Source: Alcaligenes faecalis (lineage in GTDB: Bacteria > Pseudomonadota > Gammaproteobacteria > Burkholderiales > Burkholderiaceae_B). Taken from it: 64,000 bases of DNA. Each line of letters starts with the position of its first letter. The stretch's first letter is position 1. The translations under genes were made by a program, and so were the position numbers. Positions 46,695 to 55,669 of the stretch are shown piece by piece. The notes under the pieces were generated by a model. That model was not told the origin of the DNA and did no database searches. It saw only the letters and a program-made list of their open reading frames with translations. Location of the stretch: assembly GCF_002443155.1 (NCBI RefSeq), contig NZ_CP023667.1, forward strand, positions 434,001 through 498,000, given 5' to 3'.

Positions 46695-47027
46695 TTCATT
46701 GCTCATTTCTCATCGATCAGGGTGTGGAACCCCAACCTGACGCGCGTGGCTGGAGGTTTTATCAAGCTCCGCCTAGTTCTCACACCGCTCATCCCTGGTT
46801 CCAAATGGCTGACACGCAGCCCTCAATCGGGCTTTACGTCGCCGAGAACGGCCTCATTTTGCGGTGATTGCGATCCACCGCTTTCTCCTCATCCCGATTC
46901 AACAACAAAAAAAACTCATCGTTCCGTCAAATTTGCTCAATTTTCAAGCGTCGCTCCCTGTCGCATGATTGGCCTGACCTAATAAAAGCCATTCATGGTG
47001 CTCATGCAAACCAGAGGAGATATTGAG

Positions 47028-48251
47028 ATGAATACCGCTCTACGTTCGCCCATTGCGATTGAAGAATTTGACCGCAGCTACTTTCAGCAGGAAACCGACG
47101 AGGTTTTCGCCTTGCCCCCCGAGTGCTTTACCTCGGAAGAGTTTTTCCAGTTTGAACTGAATGCCGTCTGGAAAAAGCAGTGGTTCTGTGTGGGCCGTGC
47201 AACTGACATCCCCAATGCCGGCGACTTCTTCACTTTCGACGTAGGCAATGACGCCTTGTTCGCTATTCGCACCCGCGAAGGCGGCATTAATGTGCTGTCC
47301 AACGTCTGTCGTCACCGCAATATGCTGTTGCTGGAAGGGGCAGGCAATGTGCGCCGCATTAGCTGCCCCTTGCACGCCTGGGTCTACAACATGGAAGGCG
47401 AGCTGGTTTCCGCCCCTGGTCTGACCGATACCGGCGCCAGCTTTGACCCCAAGAGTGTATGTCTGCCCAAGATCCGTGCCGAGGTTTGGGAAGGCTTCAT
47501 CTTCATCAACTACGACGCCATGGCGCCCGCCTTGCATACTCGCCTGGGCAATCTGGGCAAGCAGCTGGCGAACTACCGCATGTCCGAGCTGAAGTCCTCG
47601 GAACCGCTGAAGATGGAAAGTTTCGACTGGAACTGGAAGATCTTCAATGACGAGTGCTACCACTGCAGCTTTCTGCACGCTTCGTCCTGGGGCGGCATGT
47701 ACGAAACCAATCCGGATCGTGTTGATGAAACCGCTGTCTTCAATGATGTGGCCAATGGCATAGTCTCCTACAACCTGCTCTCCACCCACAAGGACGCCGC
47801 GCCTACGCATACCGGCTCCATCTTGCAACCGCCCATGGATGGTCTGACCGACCAGGAGCGGACCCAGCTTTCTTACGTGACCGTGGCTCCCAACCTCTTG
47901 CTGGTCGCCATGCCCGATAAGGTGAAGTACTTCATGTGGCTGCCCAAAAGCGCCAAGCAGTCCACCTACGGCGTGTCCTGGATGTACCCGCAAGAAACGC
48001 TGGAACGCGAGGATCACAAAGAGAAGTTCGATCAGGAACACGATGATCTGTACCCCGTGATGATCGAGGACCTGTTTGCCTGGCGTCGTTCGCATCAGGG
48101 CATGCAATCCAACTTTGCTTCCCGTGGCCGTCTGACCAATGAAGAGCTGGTCATCAAGCGTTTGCAAAACTGGCTGATTGATCTGTACCGCGCCGAAGAG
48201 CGCCGGGTGGACGAGCAAAGCCGGGTGTTGCCGATCCGAGCGATTGCCTAA
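47028..48251 (+). CDS. Rieske non-heme iron oxygenase, alpha subunit
   Basis: Terminal oxygenase of 407 residues. Rieske cluster ligands are Cys94, His96, Cys113 and His116 (CRH ... CPLH). The mononuclear iron motif is E209-x2-H212-x4-H217 (ECYHCSFLH). It resembles single-component-alpha oxygenases that act on choline/betaine-type or aromatic substrates; no beta subunit gene is present. ATG 47028 follows GAGGAG; the upstream ATG 46995 is rejected. First gene of the catabolic operon, partnered by the reductase 18 bp downstream. Confidence 0.92.
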   Translation: MNTALRSPIAIEEFDRSYFQQETDEVFALPPECFTSEEFFQFELNAVWKKQWFCVGRATDIPNAGDFFTFDVGNDALFAIRTREGGINVLSNVCRHRNMLLLEGAGNVRRISCPLHAWVYNMEGELVSAPGLTDTGASFDPKSVCLPKIRAEVWEGFIFINYDAMAPALHTRLGNLGKQLANYRMSELKSSEPLKMESFDWNWKIFNDECYHCSFLHASSWGGMYETNPDRVDETAVFNDVANGIVSYNLLSTHKDAAPTHTGSILQPPMDGLTDQERTQLSYVTVAPNLLLVAMPDKVKYFMWLPKSAKQSTYGVSWMYPQETLEREDHKEKFDQEHDDLYPVMIEDLFAWRRSHQGMQSNFASRGRLTNEELVIKRLQNWLIDLYRAEERRVDEQSRVLPIRAIA

Positions 48252-48269
48252 GGGAGCAGGAGCAGCATC

Positions 48270-49235
48270 ATGCAGCAAACTTTGCAAACACGCGTGCTGA
48301 AGAAAACCAGGCTGTCAGAGCGCGTTGTGGGCCTGACCCTGGGTTTGCAAAACGGGGGCGCGTTCCCCGTCTGGGAGCCGGGGGCGCATATTGAACTGGA
48401 ACTGGCGGTGTCGCAGACCGAGCCGCTTTACCGTCAGTATTCGCTGTGTGGCCAACAGGCCAATACCCGCGAATGGCAAATTGCCGTTCTCAAAGAGGAA
48501 GCCGGGCGGGGCGGCTCTGCGTATATCCATGAGGTGTTGCAGGAAGGTGATGCGCTGGCCGTCAGCATTCCGAAAAATCACTTTCCCTTTGCTGCAAACA
48601 CGAAGTGCTTCTTTGTTGCCGGCGGCATAGGCATCACGCCTATCGTGCCCATGGTCCAGGCCGCGGCGGCAGCGGGTCTGGACTGGCACTTGCTGTATCT
48701 GGCAAGAAACGCAGCGGATTTTATTTTCCTGCAAGAGCTGCAAGAAGTGGATGGCGCGCGTATCACCACGCATGCCTCCAATCAGGACGGGCTGTTTGAT
48801 CTGCAAGGCGCATTGCAAGCGCTGGATGCACAGACCGTCGTCTATTCCTGCGGTCCGCAGCCTTTGCTGGCCGCTTTGGAAAACTATCAACAGGAACAGG
48901 CTGATATTGGCTGGCAGCTGGTGCTGGAGCGTTTCTCGGTAGAGACCGACCCGGCCATGCTGCAAGGCAAGGGCTTCACCGTGACCTTGCAGAAGTCGGG
49001 CAAAAGCATTGCGGTAGCAGAGGATGAAACGATTCTGGCTGCCTTGAAACGGGAAGGCATACGGGTCAAGTGCTCATGCCAGAACGGCACCTGCGGCACC
49101 TGCGAGACCGTAGTGATTTCCGGCCTGCCTGAGCATCGGGATTTTGTGCTGTCGCCAGAAGAGCGGCAGTTGAATGAAACCATGATGATCTGCGTCTCGC
49201 GCGCCTTGTCGGCCGAACTGGTTTTGGATCTATAA
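48270..49235 (+). CDS. Oxygenase reductase, flavin plus plant-type 2Fe-2S
   Basis: Electron-transfer partner of 321 residues of the VanB / class IA type. FMN/FAD domain (about 1-100; YRQYSL), NAD domain (about 110-215; VAGGIGITPIVPMVQ, YSCGPQPLL), then a C-terminal 2Fe-2S ferredoxin domain with ligands Cys270, Cys275, Cys278 and Cys308 (CQNGTCGTC). Passes electrons from NAD(P)H to the Rieske oxygenase encoded just upstream. Confidence 0.93.
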   Translation: MQQTLQTRVLKKTRLSERVVGLTLGLQNGGAFPVWEPGAHIELELAVSQTEPLYRQYSLCGQQANTREWQIAVLKEEAGRGGSAYIHEVLQEGDALAVSIPKNHFPFAANTKCFFVAGGIGITPIVPMVQAAAAAGLDWHLLYLARNAADFIFLQELQEVDGARITTHASNQDGLFDLQGALQALDAQTVVYSCGPQPLLAALENYQQEQADIGWQLVLERFSVETDPAMLQGKGFTVTLQKSGKSIAVAEDETILAALKREGIRVKCSCQNGTCGTCETVVISGLPEHRDFVLSPEERQLNETMMICVSRALSAELVLDL

Positions 49236-49255
49236 CAATAAACAGGAGAAACACC

Positions 49256-50128
49256 ATGAAGAAAGTGGTGGTTACAGGCGGCTCGGGCCGTGTGGGCTCG
49301 TACGTCGTACAGCAATTGATGCAGACCATGGATGTGGTCGTGGCGGATCTGAAACCCAGCCAGCATCAGGTTTCCTTTATTCAAACGGATGTGATGGATC
49401 TGGAGGCCGTGCGTGCGGCCACCCAAAATGCCGATGCCGTGATTCACCTGGCGGCGATTGATTTCGACTGGAAGGCGGCCGAGGAGCAGTACATCAACGT
49501 CAATGTGCGCGGCACCTGGCATGTGCTGCAAGCCTGTCGCGAAAACGGCGTCAAGAAAGTGGTGCTGTGCTCCAGTATTTCAGCCTGCGGTCTGTCGGAG
49601 ATGCGCGCCGATTGGAAGCCTCAGTATCTGCCTGTGGACGAGGCCCATGAAAACAAGCCTTATCAGGCCTACAGCGTCAGCAAGATCGTCATGGAGCAGA
49701 TGGCAAAAAGCTTTAGCGAGGCCAGCGATATGGAAGTGATCTGTCTGCGTCCGCTGGCCGTTGTGCTGCCGGAAACCATTGCCGAGTACATCCAGTTCGT
49801 TGACAGCCCGCAGCGTAACTGGCTGTTCTATTACATCTGGGCTGCGGATCTGGCGCGTGCCTTTGAGGCCGCCGTGAATCTGCAAGGTTTGCGCTACGGC
49901 GTGTTTTTCATCAGCGCAGACGATAGCTCCCACCCCCTGGCAACCACAGACTGGTATCAGCAGATTATCGGCCCTGTGCCTGAAATCAAGAACCCGCGCT
50001 GGTATCAGAACAATCCCCGTGCCTCCATTTTCAGCAGCCATGCGGCCAAGGAAATTCTGGGCTGGCAGCCGAGCACGGACTTTCAGCAACTGCGCCAGGA
50101 ATACGCGGTGGAAAAAGACCTGGCGTGA
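49256..50128 (+). CDS. NAD-dependent epimerase/dehydratase (extended SDR)
   Basis: Rossmann-fold enzyme of 290 residues. Nucleotide loop TGGSGRVG at 7-14, and the catalytic region SSIS followed by YQAYSVSK with the Tyr-x3-Lys pair. In the third place of the operon, where it could oxidise an alcohol or reduce a keto intermediate made after the Rieske step. The substrate is not known. Preceded by AGGAGA. Confidence 0.88.
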   Translation: MKKVVVTGGSGRVGSYVVQQLMQTMDVVVADLKPSQHQVSFIQTDVMDLEAVRAATQNADAVIHLAAIDFDWKAAEEQYINVNVRGTWHVLQACRENGVKKVVLCSSISACGLSEMRADWKPQYLPVDEAHENKPYQAYSVSKIVMEQMAKSFSEASDMEVICLRPLAVVLPETIAEYIQFVDSPQRNWLFYYIWAADLARAFEAAVNLQGLRYGVFFISADDSSHPLATTDWYQQIIGPVPEIKNPRWYQNNPRASIFSSHAAKEILGWQPSTDFQQLRQEYAVEKDLA

Positions 50129-50175
50129 AACGCCCAGGTAACCATGACGAATACATTGAACACGGAGGCTTGAGC

Positions 50176-50790
50176 ATGACGGGAATTAAAACCGGCACCT
50201 TGGATTGGACGGGCGACAACCCTTTTATTTACTTGAAGACCGACCCTGAGCAGGACTGGTCGTCCTTGTCCCTGTACTTTCGCATTGCCAGCTCGGCGTA
50301 TGGCAGCGGCCAGGCCATCCTGGTTCTGGACAAGCCCTACGAGGACGGGCAGAACAGTGACGCGCGTTTGCTGATCACGGATAACAAGCCCTTGGCCGAG
50401 TATCTGGTGCAGGATTTCGTGCGTCATTTCGGTCTGTTTCGCAAGGCGGTGGCGCTGGATAAGTTGCAGGTCTTGGGTGACGGTGTTTTCCAGACCGTAA
50501 ACCGTTTCCCTGAACTGGTCAGCGAGTCAGTTACCTCCGCCAGTGCTGGTCTGACGGTGGAGCTGCAATGGCATCAAATGACGCAGCCAGCGATTTGTGT
50601 GGACCTGCCACAAAGCCAGACCCAAACCCAGAAACACGAAATGATGTGTGTGTTCCACCCGGCGCAGCAAGCCAGGGTGCTGATCAATGGCACCGCCCTG
50701 CCAGGCAACACCATAGAGCGGGACTTTAACGGCTCGCGTGCGCAGTCCGCCAGCCTGGCGAACAGCGAAACCTGGGTGCGCGTGGCGTAA
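50176..50790 (+). CDS. Unrecognised 204-residue operon protein
   Basis: I do not recognise the family. The protein is soluble, without signal peptide or membrane helix. Visible features: FRIASSAYGSGQAILVLDKPYEDG, a FVRHFGLFRKAV helix, a single Cys pair far apart and ELQWHQMTQPAICVD. The start ATG 50176 follows GGAGG; the frame back to 50125 overlaps the previous gene. It lies 9 bp before the DUF1116 gene, which suggests a common step or complex. Confidence 0.75.
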   Translation: MTGIKTGTLDWTGDNPFIYLKTDPEQDWSSLSLYFRIASSAYGSGQAILVLDKPYEDGQNSDARLLITDNKPLAEYLVQDFVRHFGLFRKAVALDKLQVLGDGVFQTVNRFPELVSESVTSASAGLTVELQWHQMTQPAICVDLPQSQTQTQKHEMMCVFHPAQQARVLINGTALPGNTIERDFNGSRAQSASLANSETWVRVA

Positions 50791-50799
50791 GGAGACGAT

Positions 50800-51966
50800 A
50801 TGGCTCAGCATGTAGAGACGCAGGCCGTGATGCCCGCCTGGACAGGAGTCCGGTCCCTGCAATCCATTTTGCCCTCGCAAGGCCGTCTGGTCCTGCATGC
50901 CGGGCCACCGTTTCGGGATGCACAGGAGTTGCCTGCCGCAATCCGAAATTCGGCTTTGATCGGCATTCTGTATGAGGGTTGGGCGGACAACAAACAAGAG
51001 GCGCAAGCCTTGCTGGACGCAGGGGGCGTGCAACTGGCTCCCGCGCAGGATTACGGAGTGGTGGTGCCATTGGCCGGAGTGGTGACGCCGTCCATGTATT
51101 TGATTGAGGTCAGCGACAGCAATCGGCCCGGGAGCAAGAAATACTCGGTGCTGAATGAAGGCATGCAGTGGTGCACCCGCCTGGGTATTTTTGCCGACGA
51201 AATGGTGCCGCATCTGCGTTGGCTGCATCAGGATTTGGGTGCACGGCTGGCTGCACAGTTTCAGGGGCCGGTAGATCTGGCTCCCATCGTTCAGGCTTCC
51301 TTGCTGAATGGTGATGATGGCCATGCTCGTACCATGCATGGTTCCAGGCAATTGGCCGACATTATTGTCTCCTGGGGCATTAATGACGACGCCAGCCAGA
51401 GCTTTCTGTACGGCGCAATGGCCTGGGCCTTGAATTACTGGATGGCCGCCAGTGCCTTGATTCTGGCAAACCAGACGCCGGCGGATGGCGTGGATGCCAT
51501 CGTCAAAGTGGGCGGTAATGGCTTGCGCTTTGGTTTGCAACTGGCCAGCTCCACGACCTGGCTGGTTACAGACGCCCCTGTCATCGCCGGCAATAAAGAG
51601 CCGGGCAATGAGCAGGCACAAGCGCTGGGAGCCTTGGGTGATAGTGCGGTGGTGGATTTTGTAGGGCTGGGTGGCCAGTGTCTGGATCTGGCTGGGATTA
51701 GCGCCAGGAATCTGCACGCCTTTTTGCCCTCGGACTACCTGACTCGTCAAGGCCAGTTCCTGAAAACTCGCTTGCCCTTTCTGGCTGGGCGCAATGGTAT
51801 TAGCGATTTTGCGCAGGTGATCGCCAACAATACCGGGCCGTTGGTGCTGCTGGGCATGATCGACGGTGCCGGGGAACGTGGCCGTGTTGGTGGTGGGGTG
51901 GCGACGGTGGACGCCTCTTTATTGCAAGCTCTCAAGGAGTGGCAGCATGAAACGACAGTGGTTTAA
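50800..51966 (+). CDS. DUF1116 protein (YlbE/AllG-like)
   Basis: Protein of 388 residues matching DUF1116: LVLHAGPPF, ALIGILYEGWADN, VVPLAGVVTPSMYLIEV, YSVLNEGM, LRWLHQDLG, KVGGNGLRFGLQLA, DSAVVDFVGLGGQ. Family member AllG (YlbE) is a subunit of the E. coli oxamate carbamoyltransferase with AllF (FdrA) and AllH. Neither fdrA nor a DUF2877 gene is present, so a different reaction or partner is likely. Overlaps the amidase start by 20 bp. Confidence 0.83.
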   Translation: MAQHVETQAVMPAWTGVRSLQSILPSQGRLVLHAGPPFRDAQELPAAIRNSALIGILYEGWADNKQEAQALLDAGGVQLAPAQDYGVVVPLAGVVTPSMYLIEVSDSNRPGSKKYSVLNEGMQWCTRLGIFADEMVPHLRWLHQDLGARLAAQFQGPVDLAPIVQASLLNGDDGHARTMHGSRQLADIIVSWGINDDASQSFLYGAMAWALNYWMAASALILANQTPADGVDAIVKVGGNGLRFGLQLASSTTWLVTDAPVIAGNKEPGNEQAQALGALGDSAVVDFVGLGGQCLDLAGISARNLHAFLPSDYLTRQGQFLKTRLPFLAGRNGISDFAQVIANNTGPLVLLGMIDGAGERGRVGGGVATVDASLLQALKEWQHETTVV

Positions 51967-53257
51967 GCTGCCTTTGCATCAATTGCTGCACGCTCTGCAT
52001 ACGGGCGAAGCCAGTCTGCCGGAGATCGTGGCTTCCTTCTACGAGCGCATTGCCATACGCGATGACAGGATTGGTGCCTGGCAGTATCTGATTGATCAGG
52101 ACGACTATCTGGCCGAGTACGAAAGTCGCAGCGATTTCTACAAGGCCTCGCCCTTGATGGGCCTGCCCTTTGCGGTCAAGGACGTGATTGATACGGCGGG
52201 TATTCCCACCACAATGGGCTCGGCCATTCACCAGGATCGGATTCCGGATATGGATGCTTCCTGCGTGACCGCGATGAAAGCGGCAGGCGGCATTTTGATG
52301 GGCAAGACAGTTACGACCGAGTTTGCTTACTTTCAGGCAGGCAAGACGAATAACCCGCATGATGCCGAACGCACACCCGGCGGCTCCTCCAGCGGCTCTG
52401 CCGCTGCAGTGGCTGATTTCATGGTGCCGGTAGCCTTCGGCACACAGACAGCGGCATCGGTCATACGGCCCGCATCCTACTGCGGCTGCATTGGCTATGT
52501 AGGCAGCAAGAACGAGTTTTCCTTGCGCAATATTCAGCCGCTGGCTCATTCTCTGGACTCCCTGGGCATACTCAGCAACGATGTGCTCGACACGCTCTTG
52601 CTGCGCAATATCCTGCTGCACAAACCCTTGAATCTAAGCACGCCAGGGGCGCAGGCGGCTTGTGTGTTCGGTGTTTTCCCCGGGCAGGCACTGGGCGACG
52701 TTCAGGACAAGATGCTGGAGACTTTGCAGGCCTGCCAGCAGGATTTGTCGGAACAGGGGCATACGCTGGTGGATTTTCCCCTGCAGGACGCCGTTGTTGA
52801 ATTGACGGCCTTGCATGCCCAGATCATGGCTTATGAAGTGGCCCGGAATCTGGTGTACGAGCAACAGCAGCATGAAACCTTGAGCGCCCATATGCAGTCC
52901 TTGATGAGCACGGGTCTGTCTTTTCCCTACAAGGAGTACATTGCTGCCTTGCAAGGAGCGGACACGCTCAAACAGGCGATGCTGCAGTGGTTTGAGGATA
53001 GTGGGGTGGATTTCATTCTGGCACCTGCGGCAGCCGGTGTTGCGCCTTATAAAACCGAAGGAACAGGGGCGCCATTCATGAGTCGTGCCTGGCAGTTACT
53101 GGGCTTGCCGGTGGTGTCTTTGCCGTTGGGTTATTTCCAGAAACTGCCCATGGGTTTGCAGTTGATTGGTAAACCGCATCAGGATGATGTTTTGCTTTTA
53201 CAGGCGCGTCAGTTGCAGCAGCGCTTTTTAAACAGCAGCTCAGTTCTGACGGCGTAA
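51947..53257 (+). CDS. Amidase-signature enzyme
   Basis: Amidohydrolase of 436 residues. The Lys-Ser-Ser triad is Lys78 (AVKDVIDTAG), Ser147 (GGSSSGSAA) and Ser171 (GTQTAASVIRPASYCG), with the expected 24-residue spacing between the serines. Two Ala replace the usual Gly-Gly before the nucleophile. Hydrolyses an amide, carbamate or ureido bond; substrate unknown. ATG 51947 follows AAGGAG inside the end of the DUF1116 gene. Last gene of the operon, closed by a terminator. Confidence 0.92.
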   Translation: MKRQWFKLPLHQLLHALHTGEASLPEIVASFYERIAIRDDRIGAWQYLIDQDDYLAEYESRSDFYKASPLMGLPFAVKDVIDTAGIPTTMGSAIHQDRIPDMDASCVTAMKAAGGILMGKTVTTEFAYFQAGKTNNPHDAERTPGGSSSGSAAAVADFMVPVAFGTQTAASVIRPASYCGCIGYVGSKNEFSLRNIQPLAHSLDSLGILSNDVLDTLLLRNILLHKPLNLSTPGAQAACVFGVFPGQALGDVQDKMLETLQACQQDLSEQGHTLVDFPLQDAVVELTALHAQIMAYEVARNLVYEQQQHETLSAHMQSLMSTGLSFPYKEYIAALQGADTLKQAMLQWFEDSGVDFILAPAAAGVAPYKTEGTGAPFMSRAWQLLGLPVVSLPLGYFQKLPMGLQLIGKPHQDDVLLLQARQLQQRFLNSSSVLTA

Positions 53258-53275
53258 TTTTCTTTTTTCTTTTAG

Positions 53276-53304
53276 GCGTCCTGTTTTTACAGGGCGCTTT
53301 TTTT
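53276..53304 (+). terminator. Rho-independent terminator of the catabolic operon
   Basis: GCGTCCTGT / ACAGGGCGC stem with one G-T pair, TTTT loop, seven T residues. Confidence 0.88.
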
Positions 53305-53314
53305 GGCTGCGTTT

Positions 53315-53749
53315 TTATAGTTTGGGCAGCAGATACTTTTCAAATAGCCATTTCAAACCATACAGCGCCCCGAAAATAATCGCGGCAATGGCCAGGAAAT
53401 CCGCGCTGAAAACGCTTTGCTGTTTGTGGGACAGTTCCATATAGATGTGCTCGTCAGCGGGCCGGGCATACGTCATGGGAACGGCCGCCTTGGGCAGAGT
53501 CGCTTGCAGGACGACATAGCTGCCATCGTCGGCCGCTTGCAGCAGCAACTTATCCACCTGCGTGGGGGCCAGACCGTCATAATGCCCCGGCTTGCACAGC
53601 TGTTGGGCTCCCTGGGCCCAGTTGTCATTGCTTTTGGGGCAGTAGGCCTGGATGCGGTAACCATTGCTGAATTGAACCGTCAGCCACCCTTGGGCATGCG
53701 AGTCGGCGTCGCTGCTTACGGTTACGTCGGTGAGGCTGATGGTGGTCAT
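53315..53749 (-). CDS. Hypothetical protein with C-terminal membrane anchor
   Basis: Protein of 144 residues, family not recognised. Residues 1-110 are beta-rich and polar; FLAIAAIIFGALYGLKWLFEKYLL (about 117-140) is a membrane helix at the C-terminus. No signal peptide. It lies between the convergent amidase and the MHS transporter with no close partner. Confidence 0.65.
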   Translation of the reverse strand: MTTISLTDVTVSSDADSHAQGWLTVQFSNGYRIQAYCPKSNDNWAQGAQQLCKPGHYDGLAPTQVDKLLLQAADDGSYVVLQATLPKAAVPMTYARPADEHIYMELSHKQQSVFSADFLAIAAIIFGALYGLKWLFEKYLLPKL

Positions 53750-53933
53750 GGTGCAAATCCCTTGGGCAGAGCAGGCGCATTCTTCAGTCTGTTTACGGTA
53801 GAAAATGAGTCTATATTTGGCGCGGGCTACAGAAGGCTATTCTATAGAAGCCGGTATGGGAATACCGTTTCTGTATGGGCAGAATCAGCTTTATGTGAAT
53901 TGCTTTTAATGTAAATCAATGCTCTTTTCCCAT

Positions 53934-53964
53934 AAAAAAAACAGCCCTGTAAAACAGGGCTGTT
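53934..53964 (-). terminator. Terminator of the MHS transporter gene
   Basis: AACAGCCCTG / CAGGGCTGTT ten-bp stem with a five-base loop and, on the minus strand, a run of T. Confidence 0.9.
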
Positions 53965-53996
53965 GATTGCGGAAAACCAGCGGGAGTAAAGAAGGC

Positions 53997-55376
53997 TTAA
54001 CTGGCGCCTGCCTTGCCCATGCTGACGGCCGGTTTGGCATCATGAGCCGGTTCGGTGTGATAGCGGCGCAAAGGCTTGTTGGCGGTTTCGGGCATCAGCA
54101 CCGTCACCCAGAAAAAGCACAGAACGGCGACCACCGTGACGTAAAACGCGGGAGCCAGATAGCTGCCTGTTTGTGTCGTCAGCCAGATGGCCAGGTAGGG
54201 TGCGGTGCCACCAAAGATCGCGAAGGTGATGTTGTAGCACATGCTCGAAGCGGTATAGCGCATGTCGGTGGGGAACATCTCCGAGAGCAGGGTGACGGCC
54301 ACCACACTGGCAGCCACCTGGCCAATACCGATAATCAGCATGCCGAAAATGGCGGCCTCCAAAGAAGCTCCCTTGCTGACGATCATGTAGGCTGGAATGG
54401 TGAACAGCGCATGCCAGACAGCAGCAAATTGCATCATGCGACGGCGGCCCACCCGGTCCGAGATCACACCGGCAAGCGGGGTCAGGGCGGTGACAAATAG
54501 CAGGGCAACCATGTTCGCAGTCAGGGACTGGACGGAGGACAAGCCAATGACCGTGCGCAGGAAGGTGTTCATGTAGGTGGAGAAAATGTAGAAGGACAGG
54601 GCGTACAGCACGATAAAGCCGCCTAACTTCACAATATTGGAACCCTCTGCCTTGAAGACCTGGGACGCGCTGTAGCTGAGCTGACCTTTTTTCTCCGCAC
54701 GCATCTGCTGGAACTCGGGCGATTCGGCCAGATGATCCCGAATGAAGAAAGCCACGATGCCCATGGGAACGGCCAGCAGGAAGATGGTGCGCCAGCCCCA
54801 ATCGCCCATGGCCTCGGTACCGACAATTGCGGCCAGACCGGCGCTGATCCCTGCTGCCAGTGCAAACGCAAAGTAGGTGGCGCCGGACATGGCCCAGGCG
54901 TAGGAGTTGCGCTTGTTCATGGGGCTGTGTTCAACGGTGTAGATGGTGGCGCCCGTATATTCGCCACCGGCCGACAGCCCCTGAATACAGCGGATGATGA
55001 TCAGCAGAACCGGAGCCCAGATGCCAATGCTGTCATAGGTTGGAATCAGACCAATGGCCGCGGTCGAGCCGGACATCAGCAGGACGGTCAGGGCCAGAAT
55101 CTTCTTGCGGCCAATGCGGTCGCCCAGCCTGCCAAAGTAGATCCCGCCCAGGGGGCGAACAATAAAGGACACCAGAAATACTGCAAAGGTGGCCAGCAAG
55201 CCCGCCATCTTGTCTTCCGAGGGGAAGAAGTTTTGTGCGATGTATACGGCCATATAGCCGAACAAGGCAAAGTCAAACCATTCAACGATCGTACCGGCCG
55301 CTGAACCCATCATTACTTTCTTGATGTGACCCGTATCGGTATGTTCCGATTCGGCCACGGTGCTTTCCCTTTGCAT
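53997..55376 (-). CDS. MHS-family MFS transporter
   Basis: Metabolite:H+ symporter of 459 residues with twelve predicted helices. The motif GSAAGTIVEWFDFALFGYMA and FGRLGDRIGRKKIL are typical of the MHS group (ProP, KgtP, ShiA). It is divergent from a LysR gene and beside the oxygenase operon, so it may import the substrate of that pathway; betaines, aromatic acids and carboxylates are all possible. Confidence 0.92.
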   Translation of the reverse strand: MQRESTVAESEHTDTGHIKKVMMGSAAGTIVEWFDFALFGYMAVYIAQNFFPSEDKMAGLLATFAVFLVSFIVRPLGGIYFGRLGDRIGRKKILALTVLLMSGSTAAIGLIPTYDSIGIWAPVLLIIIRCIQGLSAGGEYTGATIYTVEHSPMNKRNSYAWAMSGATYFAFALAAGISAGLAAIVGTEAMGDWGWRTIFLLAVPMGIVAFFIRDHLAESPEFQQMRAEKKGQLSYSASQVFKAEGSNIVKLGGFIVLYALSFYIFSTYMNTFLRTVIGLSSVQSLTANMVALLFVTALTPLAGVISDRVGRRRMMQFAAVWHALFTIPAYMIVSKGASLEAAIFGMLIIGIGQVAASVVAVTLLSEMFPTDMRYTASSMCYNITFAIFGGTAPYLAIWLTTQTGSYLAPAFYVTVVAVLCFFWVTVLMPETANKPLRRYHTEPAHDAKPAVSMGKAGAS

Positions 55377-55641
55377 ACTTATGTCTCCTCAAGTATTGGG
55401 ACTATCTGTTTTTTGAAATCAAACCCTGTGGGGGTAGCTGGTTTTTTATTATTTATACGTCTCTGTCTTTTCTTGGTATTAGCTGAAAGCTCGGTAAGAG
55501 CATCGCTTGCAACAGGATGAGTTCCTCCTTTCTGTGGGGCTGGGCATCCGGTCCTGGCATGCTTGCAAAGCGCCATCCAGTGCGTGCTAGATAAGCTAAT
55601 CCTCTGCAAATTGCTTGTCCATTCACTATTCGCGCACTATT

Positions 55642-55662
55642 ATTGATCGCGATGTTATCAAT
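55642..55662. promoter_or_regulatory. LysR-type operator dyad
   Basis: ATTGAT-N9-ATCAAT, a perfect interrupted dyad of the T-N11-A kind, 7 bp before the LysR start and in the 293-bp divergent gap to the MHS transporter gene. It could control both genes. Confidence 0.5.
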
Positions 55663-55669
55663 CTAAAAT

